DNA of 50,748 nucleotides. It comes from a virus. The DNA lies in IMG/VR virus record IMGVR_UViG_3300030382_003949, positions 1 through 50,748 of that record, one strand, 5' to 3'. The notes under the pieces are model-generated. The model made no database searches. It was not told where the DNA came from and was given only the letters and a program-made list of their open reading frames with translations. Shown here one piece after another: positions 8,570-17,326 of this stretch. The position numbers and the translations under genes are program-made. Position 1 is the first letter of the stretch, and each line of letters begins with the position of its first letter.

Positions 8570-8803
8570 ATGGCTAAAAAAGAAAAAAAAAAGCCAGTCT
8601 TGAATCTCGATGAAAAGGAATACGACATCGAAAGTATGACTGACGAACAGAAAATGATGGTAAATCACATTAACGATTTACAGAACAAACAGAATACGAA
8701 TCAGTTTATGGCTGACCAGCTGTCCGTTGGCAAGGAAGCGTTTATCAATATGCTTCGTGATTCGCTGAATGGAGCATCCAAAGAGGTAGAATCGGAAGCA
8801 TGA
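8570..8803 (+). CDS. Hypothetical small acidic/helical protein, 77 aa
   Basis: A Lys-rich start (MAKKEKKKP) is followed by LNLDEKEYDIESMTDEQKMM and a long helix ending in a conserved-looking QLSVGKEAFINMLRDSL. Proteins with this DGKEYDVESMTDEQK-like signature are, from memory, widespread in marine phages after fibre genes, with unknown function; an assembly chaperone is one idea. The ribosome binding site is AAGGAG. The gene overlaps the next by four bases (ATGA). Confidence 0.75.
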   Translation: MAKKEKKKPVLNLDEKEYDIESMTDEQKMMVNHINDLQNKQNTNQFMADQLSVGKEAFINMLRDSLNGASKEVESEA

Positions 8804-9252
8804 TTGTTAGAAGGTGTAGTCAGGGTCATCGAGTTAGGATTCATAGAAATACCTCTCCGGGTGCTACTCGTACAAAGACTTACTCAGATGGGTCTACCGA
8901 GACTCTGGCTTATCCTTCGTCATATGATTACTTTGTGGACGTTGACGGCTCTGTGGCTAAGAAGACCAATAGCTTTAAGACTGCTGAAGAGTTCTACGTT
9001 GCCGAATGTGCGAAGAAACATGGCGACGGGCACGGTAGGTTGATTGTAGGAGGTCATCACGTAATCAATGGAGTGGCTACTACACAATCGGATTATCCAA
9101 CGGATTCCAATACGAAGTCGGAGATAAAGGACTTTTACGATAAGCGTGGAGTTGTTTATGGTGGGAGTGAAACTAAATCTGAACTTCTTTCAAGAATAAT
9201 CAATATGGTTTATCGAGGAAAGATAGAAGTTTCTAAGTATTTAAAGGTTTGA
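8800..9252 (+). CDS. Hypothetical protein, 150 aa
   Basis: The N-terminus is basic and carries one Cys-His element (RRCSQGHRVRIHR). The middle holds the beta-like YDYFVDVDGSVAKKT and an HGRLIVGGHHVING stretch; the C-terminus is helical (SELLSRIINMVYRGKIEVSK). No family is recognised. The segment with several His residues could bind metal. The gene starts in an ATGA overlap with its upstream neighbour and is followed by the lysis-type small genes. Confidence 0.65.
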   Translation: MIVRRCSQGHRVRIHRNTSPGATRTKTYSDGSTETLAYPSSYDYFVDVDGSVAKKTNSFKTAEEFYVAECAKKHGDGHGRLIVGGHHVINGVATTQSDYPTDSNTKSEIKDFYDKRGVVYGGSETKSELLSRIINMVYRGKIEVSKYLKV

Positions 9253-9253
9253 T

Positions 9254-9319
9254 ATGAATAATAGAAGTACGAGTTATGATATACCAGTTAGGTACGTTTA
9301 TGTTAAAAAACGAGATTAA
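9254..9319 (+). CDS. Possible tiny ORF, 21 aa
   Basis: The ATG lies one base after the previous stop, and the frame ends at 9317-9319, overlapping the following membrane-protein gene. It fills an otherwise non-coding 47-nt gap in a tightly packed operon. The encoded peptide is polar and basic at its end (YVYVKKRD). There is no clear ribosome binding site, so it may be only a coupling peptide or chance. Confidence 0.3.
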   Translation: MNNRSTSYDIPVRYVYVKKRD

Positions 9320-9422
9320 AGTTCTGACTGGATGGATTGGTATTTTGCTGTTCGTTTTGTTTCTGGTCAGCCTTCTTGGATGCGATGGAGGATGGTCTAT
9401 TGGCGGATTGGATATTAAATGA
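9300..9422 (+). CDS. Small lipoprotein-like membrane protein, possible outer-membrane spanin, 40 aa
   Basis: ATG at 9300; the frame ends at 9420-9422 in an ATGA overlap with the next gene. After a short basic start, a hydrophobic segment (WIGILLFVLFLVSLLGCDGG) ends in LLGC, which fits a lipobox with Cys as the modified residue. The mature part is only about 14 residues, short even for an o-spanin of the Rz1 type. It is followed by three one-TM coiled-coil proteins, one of which could be an inner-membrane spanin partner. This implies a Gram-negative host if correct. It is too short for standard callers. Confidence 0.55.
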   Translation: MLKNEIKVLTGWIGILLFVLFLVSLLGCDGGWSIGGLDIK

Positions 9423-9739
9423 GTGATGAAGTTAAAACTGCAAGAAGTTATAGGGGTACTGTTGTCGATGACAATGCTATTGTTAGTATTAACATCAAAT
9501 GGCTGGGACAGTTGCTTGTTTTGGTCGGGATGCTTGTTTATGGCTATTGGCGTGTGGAAAGTAGATTGGGGGGTCTTGAAGATAAGATGCTTGATGCTAA
9601 TGAGCAAATTGGGGATTTGCTTGGTAAACACATCGTGGAAGAAAGGGCTGAACGAGAAGAGTTGGCAGAGAAAGTGAATTTTTATGAGAAAGAATTTAAC
9701 ATTAACCCCCTTTCATGGGGTAAACGGAAGAAGAAATAA
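9419..9739 (+). CDS. One-TM coiled-coil protein, lysis-cluster candidate, 106 aa
   Basis: A polar N-terminal 25 residues precede one membrane segment (WLGQLLVLVGMLVYGYWRVE, about residues 28-47), then a long acidic/basic coiled coil up to about residue 90 and a Lys-rich tail (GKRKKK). This is the layout of holin-associated or i-spanin-like proteins. It starts in an ATGA overlap with the lipoprotein-like gene and overlaps the next gene by one base. The cluster ends with the endolysin at 10665, which supports a lysis role. A specific family is not recognised. Confidence 0.65.
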   Translation: MSDEVKTARSYRGTVVDDNAIVSINIKWLGQLLVLVGMLVYGYWRVESRLGGLEDKMLDANEQIGDLLGKHIVEERAEREELAEKVNFYEKEFNINPLSWGKRKKK

Positions 9740-10056
9740 TGGAAGAATTTCTGGCAATGTATGCAGAATATGGAATGATTGGCGTGGTAGCCTGCATGTT
9801 CGTGTTCATGGTATATCAAAATGCCAAACGGGCTGAAGAGCAAGGTAAGGCAATCAATGACTTGCAAATCGTAAACAGAGGACAGGAAGAGACTCTGGAA
9901 AATATGGAAGGCATGATCATTAAGCTTATAGAAAGATGGAACCGTTCCGATGAAACCAGAGATCGAAGACATGAAAATACGGTTAAGGAAATTAACGATA
10001 TGTCTGACGTTCTTATGGAAATTAAGGGACAAGTGTCGAGGATTAACGGTAAATGA
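9739..10056 (+). CDS. BhlA/UviB-like holin candidate, 105 aa
   Basis: The N-terminal membrane segment (EYGMIGVVACMFVFMVYQN, about residues 10-28) is followed by an amphipathic coiled coil rich in Glu, Asn, Arg and Asp to the end. One N-terminal TM plus a highly charged coiled tail is the plan of BhlA/UviB-type holins. It lies in a row of three similar proteins, so which of them is the holin cannot be decided here. Start and stop overlap both neighbours by one to four bases. Confidence 0.6.
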   Translation: MEEFLAMYAEYGMIGVVACMFVFMVYQNAKRAEEQGKAINDLQIVNRGQEETLENMEGMIIKLIERWNRSDETRDRRHENTVKEINDMSDVLMEIKGQVSRINGK

Positions 10057-10280
10057 AGATTAACGGATCATTCTCGATAGGAAACGTATGGACTATCGCC
10101 ATTACGATTTTGGCTTTGGCGGTTCTGTGGGGTTCCAGTCAAAATAAAATAGATAATTTGGAAAAAGCTATCGAAACGAAGGCTAACAAGGAGTTGGTTG
10201 AAGTCAAGTTTGAATTCATCCAAACTCAACTTTCGGATATAAAAGATTTGCTTGAACCAATATTCGTAAAAACAAAGTAA
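10053..10280 (+). CDS. One-TM coiled-coil protein, 75 aa
   Basis: A TM helix at about residues 12-27 (VWTIAITILALAVLWG) is followed by a coiled coil (KIDNLEKAIETKANKELVEV). It begins in an ATGA overlap with the holin candidate. It is the third protein in the row with one N-terminal TM and a soluble coiled coil. Candidate roles are an antiholin or inner-membrane spanin subunit; this is inferred from the neighbourhood only. Confidence 0.6.
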   Translation: MKINGSFSIGNVWTIAITILALAVLWGSSQNKIDNLEKAIETKANKELVEVKFEFIQTQLSDIKDLLEPIFVKTK

Positions 10281-10290
10281 AGGATAAATA

Positions 10291-10470
10291 ATGAACATAA
10301 TGAAAATGGTCGCAGATGAATTGTTTTCGGATGAAACTGGAGATGAATTAATTGATGAAATTAATAAAGCCGTTGATATCCCAATTCTATCAGAAAAGAC
10401 CGAAAAAGCCATAATGCAAGCATTGTGGAAACTTGTTAAAGCTGTTATGATGAAGAAACTGGGAGTATAG
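10291..10470 (+). CDS. Small hypothetical protein, 59 aa
   Basis: The ATG at 10291 follows AAAGGATAA and the frame ends with TAG at 10468-10470. The product is helical: an acidic first half (VADELFSDETGDELIDEINK) and a basic, Met-rich second half (ALWKLVKAVMMKKLGV). No TM segment or family is recognised. It is placed inside the lysis cluster, three bases before the next gene. Confidence 0.6.
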   Translation: MNIMKMVADELFSDETGDELIDEINKAVDIPILSEKTEKAIMQALWKLVKAVMMKKLGV

Positions 10471-10473
10471 ACA

Positions 10474-10665
10474 ATGAAACTTATCGTATCAATATTATTG
10501 GTTTCACTTCTTGAAGGATATACGCCTCCTCAACCCGTTCAAACGACAACTGTGATCGTTATGGAAGAGGTGAAGAAGAAGAAGAAGAAGGGAAAAAAAT
10601 CAAAAGGCGGTAAAGGCGGAAAGAAGAAGAAAGGTTTTTTCTCTAAGGTATTCGGCAATAAATAA
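10474..10665 (+). CDS. Small Lys-rich protein with N-terminal hydrophobic segment, 63 aa
   Basis: The start MKLIVSILLVSLLEG looks like a short signal or membrane anchor. It is followed by a Pro/Thr/Val linker (YTPPQPVQTTTVIV) and then a strongly basic Lys/Gly tail with more than twenty lysines, ending FFSKVFGNK. If exported, the tail could bind anionic surface polymers or DNA; this is speculation. It overlaps the endolysin start by one base, so it probably belongs to the lysis set. Confidence 0.6.
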   Translation: MKLIVSILLVSLLEGYTPPQPVQTTTVIVMEEVKKKKKKGKKSKGGKGGKKKKGFFSKVFGNK

Positions 10666-11063
10666 TGCCTAAATTCGGTAGAAAATCAAGAGGGAAACTT
10701 AAAGGCGTTGATACTAAATTGGTTAACGTCTTGAATGAAGTCGTCAAGTATTTCGATATAATGGTAATTGAAGGATTGCGTTCTCAAGATAGACAGGATG
10801 AACTTGTCGCTCAGGGGAAGAGCAAGACCAAATTCGGAAAACACGTTTTGGGAAAGGCAGTTGATATTGCTCCATATCCATTGGATTGGAATGCAAGAGA
10901 CGACTTTCATTATCTCGGAGGTTTTGTTCTTGGGGTGGCTTCCAAAATGGGAATTAAGATTCGTTGGGGAGGAGACTGGAATGCCTCCAGTCTTTTTAAG
11001 GGACAACGCACTACCAAGGACAACAACTTCGACGATTTGGTTCACTTTGAGTTACTCGATTAA
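10665..11063 (+). CDS. Endolysin, EndoT5-type L-alanyl-D-glutamate peptidase (M15 family), 132 aa
   Basis: The product is a zinc peptidase that cuts the peptide part of peptidoglycan for host lysis. Visible zinc ligands are H60 and D67 in KHVLGKAVDIAP, and H127 in DLVHFEL; D124 is three residues before the last His. The spacing 7 and 60 residues between the ligands equals that known for the phage T5 endolysin (H66, D73, H133), and the total length is nearly the same. An R-S near residue 39 (EGLRSQDRQ) also matches the M15C group. No signal peptide is seen, so a holin is expected. It follows the TM-protein cluster with one-base overlaps on both sides. Confidence 0.92.
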   Translation: MPKFGRKSRGKLKGVDTKLVNVLNEVVKYFDIMVIEGLRSQDRQDELVAQGKSKTKFGKHVLGKAVDIAPYPLDWNARDDFHYLGGFVLGVASKMGIKIRWGGDWNASSLFKGQRTTKDNNFDDLVHFELLD

Positions 11064-13498
11064 TGCCTAAGCAAGTACATTACATTAGAGATTTTTCCGG
11101 AGGCATAAACAGCCAGAGAAATCCTCGAGACATAAGCGACAATCAGACGCCATTCTGTCAAGATGCCATGGGAGACAGAATCGGTATGCTCAGGACTATG
11201 GGCAATGGAGAAGGAGATTTAAGGCAAAAGGGCAACTCCAGTTCTACGAAAGCCGTTTCTACACTTAGTAGTACGGATTTATCTAATGCTAATGGATACG
11301 GATTCAAGCATTATGAACTTGATTATGCCGTAGATGGGTCTGAAGAGGAAGGTGGAGAACATTATTTTGCCGTAGTAAATACGAATGGTAGATTGAGAGT
11401 GTGGGATTATACTAATGATACGTGGGATATTTTACCTCAGAAATATCAAATTACTGGTTCAATAGATGTAACAGGAACGAATACAGCAGTACCCGGTACT
11501 GGAACAGCATTTGATTCTGAAGTTAGTGCACAAGATAATATTATTGTTTCTGGTGAAACAAGAACAATAGCTTCAGTTACAAATGCTACAACAGCAGCAG
11601 TTACGGCTAATTGGGGTAGCGATTTAGCTAATGATACTTCTCCAGATATAAAAAAATCTATCGATTTAGGTGCTGGGACTGATATAAAAGCTAATATAAC
11701 TGCATTCGATAATGGTTTGAGAATATGTGACAGTAATTTAGACAACAGCAGTACTCCTAAATATTTTAAATATATAAAAAGAAGTCAGCTTGGTAGAAAT
11801 AGGGATGGGTTTTATGGAGGTGCAAATACCCTATTGGCACCATCAGGATGTGATTTAGTAACTAGTGCAACATATGAGGATGGTTTAATAAATTTTAAAA
11901 TAACTTCTGAAGATGATGGTGTAGGCTCTTGGAAAAAGACTGATTATGCGTTTGCCTGTTCCTTTGTATACGACGGTAATCAAGAATCTGCATTGGAGGA
12001 GATTTCAACGTCAGGTGGAGATACTCTTGCCGCAGCTGACGTCAATGCAGACAGGCCATGGGTAGTTGCCGTATATGCAGCTAATGCCACTAAAATAACT
12101 GATTATGATGCTCGTATAACTGGTGCCCGCATATATTGGAAATACTGGGATGAAGAGAATGAAAAGGTGGAAGAGGGTGAATGGAATTTACTTGTCGATT
12201 GTGATTTTACTGGGGCTGCAGGAGTAACAAAATCTTTTGGGATCAGAGGAAAATTAAGCGACAGGTTTAAAGATTGGACTATAAGTAGTAATGATGCAAT
12301 TGCCACAATCGTCATACAAGACCCGTCTATTGATACTTATGCGACGATAAATGGATATAGCAGCAATGACGGTAATCTTTATATAGGTAATTCAGGAGAT
12401 GGATACAAGGCTGCCGTGTATGCCAATCGTCGTATGTTCGTGGCCGGTGTAAGAATGACTTTCGAAGATGGGGTACAGAGACAGAAACTGGATAGGATAA
12501 TGTATTCTCCAGTAGGCAAACCAGACGTATTCCCATTGAGCAACTATATTGATATAGTTCAATCGGATGCCGAGCCTTATATTAAATTGGAAGCTGTAGG
12601 AGACAAGTTGTTTGCCTTCAAATCGGATAATCTTTACGTTGCCAATATTGCAGGATATGCTTCAGATTGGTATTTGGAAAGCACCAACAAGGGTATGGGA
12701 GTGTTGTCTGGTGGAGCCGTATTTAGAACTGATTACGGTTTAGTGTGGGTAAATCCCAATGGATTGTACAATTATACTGCCGGTGGAGGCATATCAGAAC
12801 TTACTGAAGATAAGGTTTTAAGCGGATATAAGACGGACAGCTATAGTAAACCATCGTGGGGTAAATTGATAACTGCAGGTACGATCATAGGTTACGATAA
12901 GAAAGAAAAGGAAATTGTCATCGTATTGAATTCTGGTTCAGCAACGAATGATCAGAGTTTTGGTGGAAATGGTGCCGACGTTATTGTTTATGATTTGGAG
13001 ACCAAATCGTTTTTCTTTGGTAAGAATAGATTGTTGAGTGGTGGAATTGCTTCAAATTTCGATTATGATTGGAATGGAGATTTGGTGTATACAACTGAAA
13101 CTAGTGATGTTATAGATATTAAGAAATGGCAGTCCGATGATCAAACTTCCACTGCATTTGTGTATCAAACTAAAGATTTTGATTTTGGACATCCGTCAAG
13201 ATATAAAAAAATATATGCTATTTATTTAACGTACAAACATTCTCATGGAACCGCAGCTTCAAATTTTGTCAAGTATGTGCAAGATGGAGGCACAAGTTTC
13301 ATTACTACTAATTTATCCAATAATAGCTTTGATCAGGCAACCGTTTTTAAAATACAGAAGGTTACTTTTTCTACTCCGTTGAAATGCCAGAGTATTGCAT
13401 TGCAATTCAATGGTGGTTCAAATGCAACTAAAATAGAGATTAATGATATTGGTATTGAATATAGGCTTTTGCCATCAGCTAAAATGGAGGATACGTAA
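11063..13498 (+). CDS. Large tail or stabilisation-type virion protein, 811 aa
   Basis: The N-terminus (VHYIRDFSGGINSQRNPRDI) resembles the beginning of phage tail-hub or packaged-DNA stabilisation proteins, in which FSGGIN...P-DI-DNQ is common. The body is beta-rich with repeated Tyr, Trp, Gly and Asp (for example KPDVFPLSNYIDIVQ and SDWYLESTNKGMGVLSGG), as in beta-propeller tail proteins. At about residues 130-190 a Thr/Ala/Gly-rich insert (VTGTNTAVPGTGTAF) may be an Ig-like domain. In short-tailed phages, proteins of this size and start form the tail tube or nozzle. The assignment is by resemblance. Confidence 0.6.
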   Translation: MPKQVHYIRDFSGGINSQRNPRDISDNQTPFCQDAMGDRIGMLRTMGNGEGDLRQKGNSSSTKAVSTLSSTDLSNANGYGFKHYELDYAVDGSEEEGGEHYFAVVNTNGRLRVWDYTNDTWDILPQKYQITGSIDVTGTNTAVPGTGTAFDSEVSAQDNIIVSGETRTIASVTNATTAAVTANWGSDLANDTSPDIKKSIDLGAGTDIKANITAFDNGLRICDSNLDNSSTPKYFKYIKRSQLGRNRDGFYGGANTLLAPSGCDLVTSATYEDGLINFKITSEDDGVGSWKKTDYAFACSFVYDGNQESALEEISTSGGDTLAAADVNADRPWVVAVYAANATKITDYDARITGARIYWKYWDEENEKVEEGEWNLLVDCDFTGAAGVTKSFGIRGKLSDRFKDWTISSNDAIATIVIQDPSIDTYATINGYSSNDGNLYIGNSGDGYKAAVYANRRMFVAGVRMTFEDGVQRQKLDRIMYSPVGKPDVFPLSNYIDIVQSDAEPYIKLEAVGDKLFAFKSDNLYVANIAGYASDWYLESTNKGMGVLSGGAVFRTDYGLVWVNPNGLYNYTAGGGISELTEDKVLSGYKTDSYSKPSWGKLITAGTIIGYDKKEKEIVIVLNSGSATNDQSFGGNGADVIVYDLETKSFFFGKNRLLSGGIASNFDYDWNGDLVYTTETSDVIDIKKWQSDDQTSTAFVYQTKDFDFGHPSRYKKIYAIYLTYKHSHGTAASNFVKYVQDGGTSFITTNLSNNSFDQATVFKIQKVTFSTPLKCQSIALQFNGGSNATKIEINDIGIEYRLLPSAKMEDT

Positions 13499-14436
13499 TG
13501 GCAATCGTATTCAATAAAGCTAAAGCAAATTACGTGGTTCCTGAAGATTCGAGAGGTTCTAGGGCTGGAGGCAAAAGTCGCAATGCCATGAACAGAGTTC
13601 CGTCAGTAGGGAGATTGGAGTCAAGGGACGGCACCGATCTTGATTATTTCGACGACAGCAAGGGAAGCGTGTCTTCCACGAGTTATGGCGGATATAAAAC
13701 TGCCATATCGTCCAGAGTGGAGGATATGGATAGGGTTGAAGATGCAATCAATCCTAGGAGTATGACGAGTCAGAAAGCCAATAGTGCAACTTTCAGGGGA
13801 ATGGTTCATATGGGAGGCATCGGGTTTAGAGCCGTTAAAATTGGTACGGCTGCTCAACCTTCTGCTAAATATGTATCATCAGAAGTTCTTTATCTTGATG
13901 GAACTCTTGGAGGTGAGATTGCCACGTTTATAAGAACTGATGATGATTTGCTTATCAGCAGAATTGTTGTTGATCAAACCGGACAATTTCTTTCTTCTAT
14001 GGTTATATTGGAATCTGGTGATGGTGATTGGACTTTGGATTGTGCAGGTAGTGGCAGTATTAATGATGATATAAATATGGATTCCGATGATATATTGTAT
14101 AAAAATCTTGATGGCAGCAATCAATTTACCATACCGTCTGGAGGCAGGGTATTTTTAACTCAGAGTTCTCATGATTGGAAAGTTCAATCAGTTTCAAGTT
14201 ATGGAGGTTTGGACGTTCAGTTTAGTGGAGGTTCCATAACTTTAACCAATAGTTCATCTCCTTCAGTAGTGGCCGATGAAGTTTCATTGGCATCCAGCGA
14301 TGCATCATCCGGAGGTGCCATATTGAATATATCACAGGAGAATGCTCCTGCGTCAAGTACAACTTGGGCTATGAGTCATAGGGTAAAGGTAAAAATAAAC
14401 GGTACTGAATATTATTTGGCATTAGATGCTGTATAA
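13498..14436 (+). CDS. Virion protein, 312 aa, unknown
   Basis: The first 100 residues are polar and Ser/Arg-rich (SRGSRAGGKSRNAMNRVPSV) and probably disordered. From about residue 120 on it is beta-rich, with Gly/Ser repeats (SSSPSVVADEVSLASSDASS), and ends in a compact strand-rich tail (HRVKVKINGTEYYLALDAV). It starts in a TAATG overlap with the large tail protein and is likely assembled with it. No family is recognised. Confidence 0.6.
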   Translation: MAIVFNKAKANYVVPEDSRGSRAGGKSRNAMNRVPSVGRLESRDGTDLDYFDDSKGSVSSTSYGGYKTAISSRVEDMDRVEDAINPRSMTSQKANSATFRGMVHMGGIGFRAVKIGTAAQPSAKYVSSEVLYLDGTLGGEIATFIRTDDDLLISRIVVDQTGQFLSSMVILESGDGDWTLDCAGSGSINDDINMDSDDILYKNLDGSNQFTIPSGGRVFLTQSSHDWKVQSVSSYGGLDVQFSGGSITLTNSSSPSVVADEVSLASSDASSGGAILNISQENAPASSTTWAMSHRVKVKINGTEYYLALDAV

Positions 14437-14452
14437 TGGAGAAAGATTTAAA

Positions 14453-14548
14453 ATGAACAAAAATTTAACAATCTGTTGGGATTGCAATCTTATCAGCTTT
14501 ATATTAAGCTTGTATTATTCCATCACAATTTATAGTATGGAGCTTTAA
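14453..14548 (+). CDS. Possible tiny hydrophobic ORF, 31 aa
   Basis: ATG at 14453 lies 11 bases after GGAGA (14438-14442), and the frame ends with TAA at 14546-14548, one base before the next gene. The peptide has a CWDC pair and a hydrophobic stretch (LISFILSLYYSITIYSMEL), like a small membrane protein. Its existence rests only on the open frame and the tight fit to the gap between neighbours. Confidence 0.3.
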   Translation: MNKNLTICWDCNLISFILSLYYSITIYSMEL

Positions 14549-14549
14549 A

Positions 14550-16340
14550 ATGGCATATATACCGGGAGCATCAGGCCAAGCTTATAGTTTAGGTTTGAAT
14601 CGTAAAATACAAGATACTCAAGGCGATCTTATGAGAAAGGCTAGGTCTCTTTCTAGGCATCAATCTAAAAGAGGGATTTTTGGTAAAATAGGAGGAATGT
14701 TGGGTTCTGTTGCGTTACCTGCTCTTCTTGGTGGTACTATGGGCCCTGCCGGAATGTTGTTGGCAAAAGCTGCTGGTAGTGGTCTTGGCACTTTTTTGGG
14801 TGGTAAAGCCGCTGGGTCGGGGCCGTCTGTAGATCAATCCGATGAAGGTCTTTTGGGTTCTCAGTATAAGATGTTGCAAGATATAAAGGGTGGACAAGAC
14901 CAAGATTTAATTGGGGCATCATTTGGAGCAGGTATGGGCAGTCTTGCTTCTGGACTGACATCCGCGGCAGGTCAAAAACTACTTGGAGATAAATTAAAAT
15001 CTGTTTTTGGTAAAAGAATGGCTGGAAAAACTGGTATAAGCGGTTTTGAAGGTACTCCAATGAAAAGTGTCTTTGGTCTTGATCCTACTGGAGCAGAAAG
15101 ACTTTCTCCCGGAATGCAATCATTTTCACCTAGCAGCAGAGCTGGTATGGCAGGATATAGCGGATTTACTCAACCATCTCAATCTTTTAGTTTTGGACAA
15201 ACGGGAGGAGGGTCTGAAGAATTAGCACAATTTGTTCAACCTGATAAAGACCCTACAAGTTATATTGATAGATATATGAATGAGAAAAAATATAAAAAAT
15301 GGTTCGACAAAAATTATGGAGACAAATATGCAAATATTGCCGAAGCAGTTGGAGGGGACGTTAGCGATATTCAACGTCTTTCTCCTCAATCTTATAAAAA
15401 TACTTTTGGTTTAAACGCCATACCACAGATGTTTGAAGAGGGAGATTTTCGAAATCCTCTTCGTTCATCAAAGTGGTTTACTCCTAAATCCGGGTCTGAA
15501 TTGTCCGGAATGCAGGAACGATTAAGAGGGATGGCTGGTGAGGGTGGTCTTTTTGATCCAGAGACGGGTGATCCTATAGAATTGACAGGAGAATCAATGT
15601 CTGGACGTATGAATGAAGGAGTTGGTGGACTACTAGGTTCTCTATTTAATCCTTTTCATGAAACGGAGAGAGAAGCACCTAGAAGTAGATTGACAGGACT
15701 TACTATAGGAGATTCTTTTGATCCTGATTTAGAAGAGATAGGAAAACAAGATTCTATAGAGCAATATTTGCAAAGCCTGCAAGGTATGCAAATGGGAGGA
15801 ATGACTGGAGTGTCTAATCCATTGCCGTATCAAGTTGGAGGCCTTTCTGAATCAGTAGAAGGTTTCGATTCTCCAATGGTAGATATGGATAGGATTCTTG
15901 CAATGAGTAAAATTAGAAAGGGTATGTCTCCTGAATCCAGAGAAAAAGTTGATCTTGGCCAAGCTAGTATTGTACCGCCTAGACGTAGAAGTTATGGTGA
16001 TAGGGTGTTAGAGAGAAATAGAAATTTAAGGGAACAACATGGTGATATGGATTTTAGCGATATAATGGGTAAGTACTCTTCAGATCAATTAATAGATATG
16101 ATTCCCGGATATCAAATGGGCGGTATGGGAGGTATGCCCGGAAGACGGATGCCTCAAATGATGGGTCAGTCGATGGGACGGATGCCTCAGATGGGAGGCC
16201 CAATGCCTCAGATGCCTCAGAAACCGATAGCTCCTATTGGAAGACCCACTCCTTATAATATAGGTGGTTCAGTATCCAATCAGCCTCTTTCATATCAGAT
16301 GGGCGGTATACTTAAATACAAAAGGAGTCCATTCGCATAA
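14550..16340 (+). CDS. Gly/Met-rich internal virion-like protein, 596 aa
   Basis: A basic N-terminus precedes a long Gly/Ala/Leu hydrophobic amphipathic region at about residues 45-90 (GGMLGSVALPALLGGTMGPA), which could insert into a membrane. The last third has low-complexity Met/Gly/Pro repeats (YQMGGMGGMPGRRMPQMMGQ), with the recurring element YQ-GG also near residues 429 and 587. Such glycine-rich amphipathic proteins are usual among ejection proteins of short-tailed phages. It overlaps the next gene, which has a related PGEYVLN element, by one base. An ejected internal virion protein is the likely role; this is inference. Confidence 0.55.
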   Translation: MAYIPGASGQAYSLGLNRKIQDTQGDLMRKARSLSRHQSKRGIFGKIGGMLGSVALPALLGGTMGPAGMLLAKAAGSGLGTFLGGKAAGSGPSVDQSDEGLLGSQYKMLQDIKGGQDQDLIGASFGAGMGSLASGLTSAAGQKLLGDKLKSVFGKRMAGKTGISGFEGTPMKSVFGLDPTGAERLSPGMQSFSPSSRAGMAGYSGFTQPSQSFSFGQTGGGSEELAQFVQPDKDPTSYIDRYMNEKKYKKWFDKNYGDKYANIAEAVGGDVSDIQRLSPQSYKNTFGLNAIPQMFEEGDFRNPLRSSKWFTPKSGSELSGMQERLRGMAGEGGLFDPETGDPIELTGESMSGRMNEGVGGLLGSLFNPFHETEREAPRSRLTGLTIGDSFDPDLEEIGKQDSIEQYLQSLQGMQMGGMTGVSNPLPYQVGGLSESVEGFDSPMVDMDRILAMSKIRKGMSPESREKVDLGQASIVPPRRRSYGDRVLERNRNLREQHGDMDFSDIMGKYSSDQLIDMIPGYQMGGMGGMPGRRMPQMMGQSMGRMPQMGGPMPQMPQKPIAPIGRPTPYNIGGSVSNQPLSYQMGGILKYKRSPFA

Positions 16341-17272
16341 TGGCTGGTTATTCCAAATATAGTAGGGCACCGGGAGACAGCATATTGGCTCTTTTGGAGC
16401 CGGGAGAATACGTTCTCAACCGCAATGCCGTAAATGAAATCGGTAAGGAGAATCTTGACGATATAAATTTTGAAGACGTTCCAAGATTCAACATGGCTCA
16501 GCGTCAAGTTGGAGGAATGCTTGGAGATGTGATTGGTATGCAGTCCGGAGGGGCTTGGGAAGAGATGGAGTCTCGGCGATCAGAAAGTCCTAACATACCA
16601 TCATTTGGCGGTTTGTGGGATCGGGCTCAAGATGAACTAGCTCCTGCACCTCCTACACCTCCTACATCTCCTGATTATGGTGGATATCAAGCTCCAGAAA
16701 CTGGTTTTGAAGATTTATATGAGTTTTATGGTATGAAGCCTACTGATAAACAAAAAGAAGATTTTGAAAAGCAATATGCATACGATCCAAGTAGAGAGGC
16801 TCCTTTATTCGAACAATATCGGGCAGGATTAGAGACTGGGAGAGAGGCAGCTGGGGCAGGGGCCGGAGAAGCTCGTCAAGCAGCTGGGCAAATGGGAAGA
16901 GGATTTGCAGGTGCCGGTACAAGAGGAACGGCAGTTCAAAAATCTCAGGAATCGATGTATGATGCTTATTCGGAACAGCGTCGACAGGCTCAATCAACTT
17001 TAGGTCAACAGCTTAGAGGAGAGAAGGAAGATTGGATGAAGCAGGCAGGAGCAGGGTTAACTGCTTTGCAATCAGCCGAAGGAACTCAGCAATATGGTGC
17101 ATCTGAAGACCCGACTGGAACTGAGTATGAGTTCCAAGAAGGCAGAGATATAATGCCTCCCAGTAATCCGACTCATGGACAGGCTCATGTATATTGGAAT
17201 GATTTCAAGGTTTATTGGAATGAAAAGACTCTTGCTTGGGATAAACGTACACCATCTTATTATGGAATGTAA
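16340..17272 (+). CDS. Virion protein with LLEPGEYVLNRNAV motif, 310 aa
   Basis: The N-terminal APGDSILALLEPGEYVLNRN (about residues 10-29) is a motif shared by the ends of many phage tail and internal proteins. It is followed by a Gly-rich zone, a Pro/Thr spacer (APAPPTPPTSPDYGGYQAPE, about residues 101-120) and an Ala/Gly/Gln-rich helix (AAGAGAGEARQAAGQMGRGF). No catalytic motif is seen. The order of low-complexity helix and Pro linkers suggests an extended or membrane-active virion protein that works with its two neighbours. It starts in a TAATG overlap. Confidence 0.55.
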   Translation: MAGYSKYSRAPGDSILALLEPGEYVLNRNAVNEIGKENLDDINFEDVPRFNMAQRQVGGMLGDVIGMQSGGAWEEMESRRSESPNIPSFGGLWDRAQDELAPAPPTPPTSPDYGGYQAPETGFEDLYEFYGMKPTDKQKEDFEKQYAYDPSREAPLFEQYRAGLETGREAAGAGAGEARQAAGQMGRGFAGAGTRGTAVQKSQESMYDAYSEQRRQAQSTLGQQLRGEKEDWMKQAGAGLTALQSAEGTQQYGASEDPTGTEYEFQEGRDIMPPSNPTHGQAHVYWNDFKVYWNEKTLAWDKRTPSYYGM

Positions 17273-17326
17273 CCAACTCAATAAGATTGCAAAACAAAAA
17301 TAATAATATTATAACAGGATTTAATT

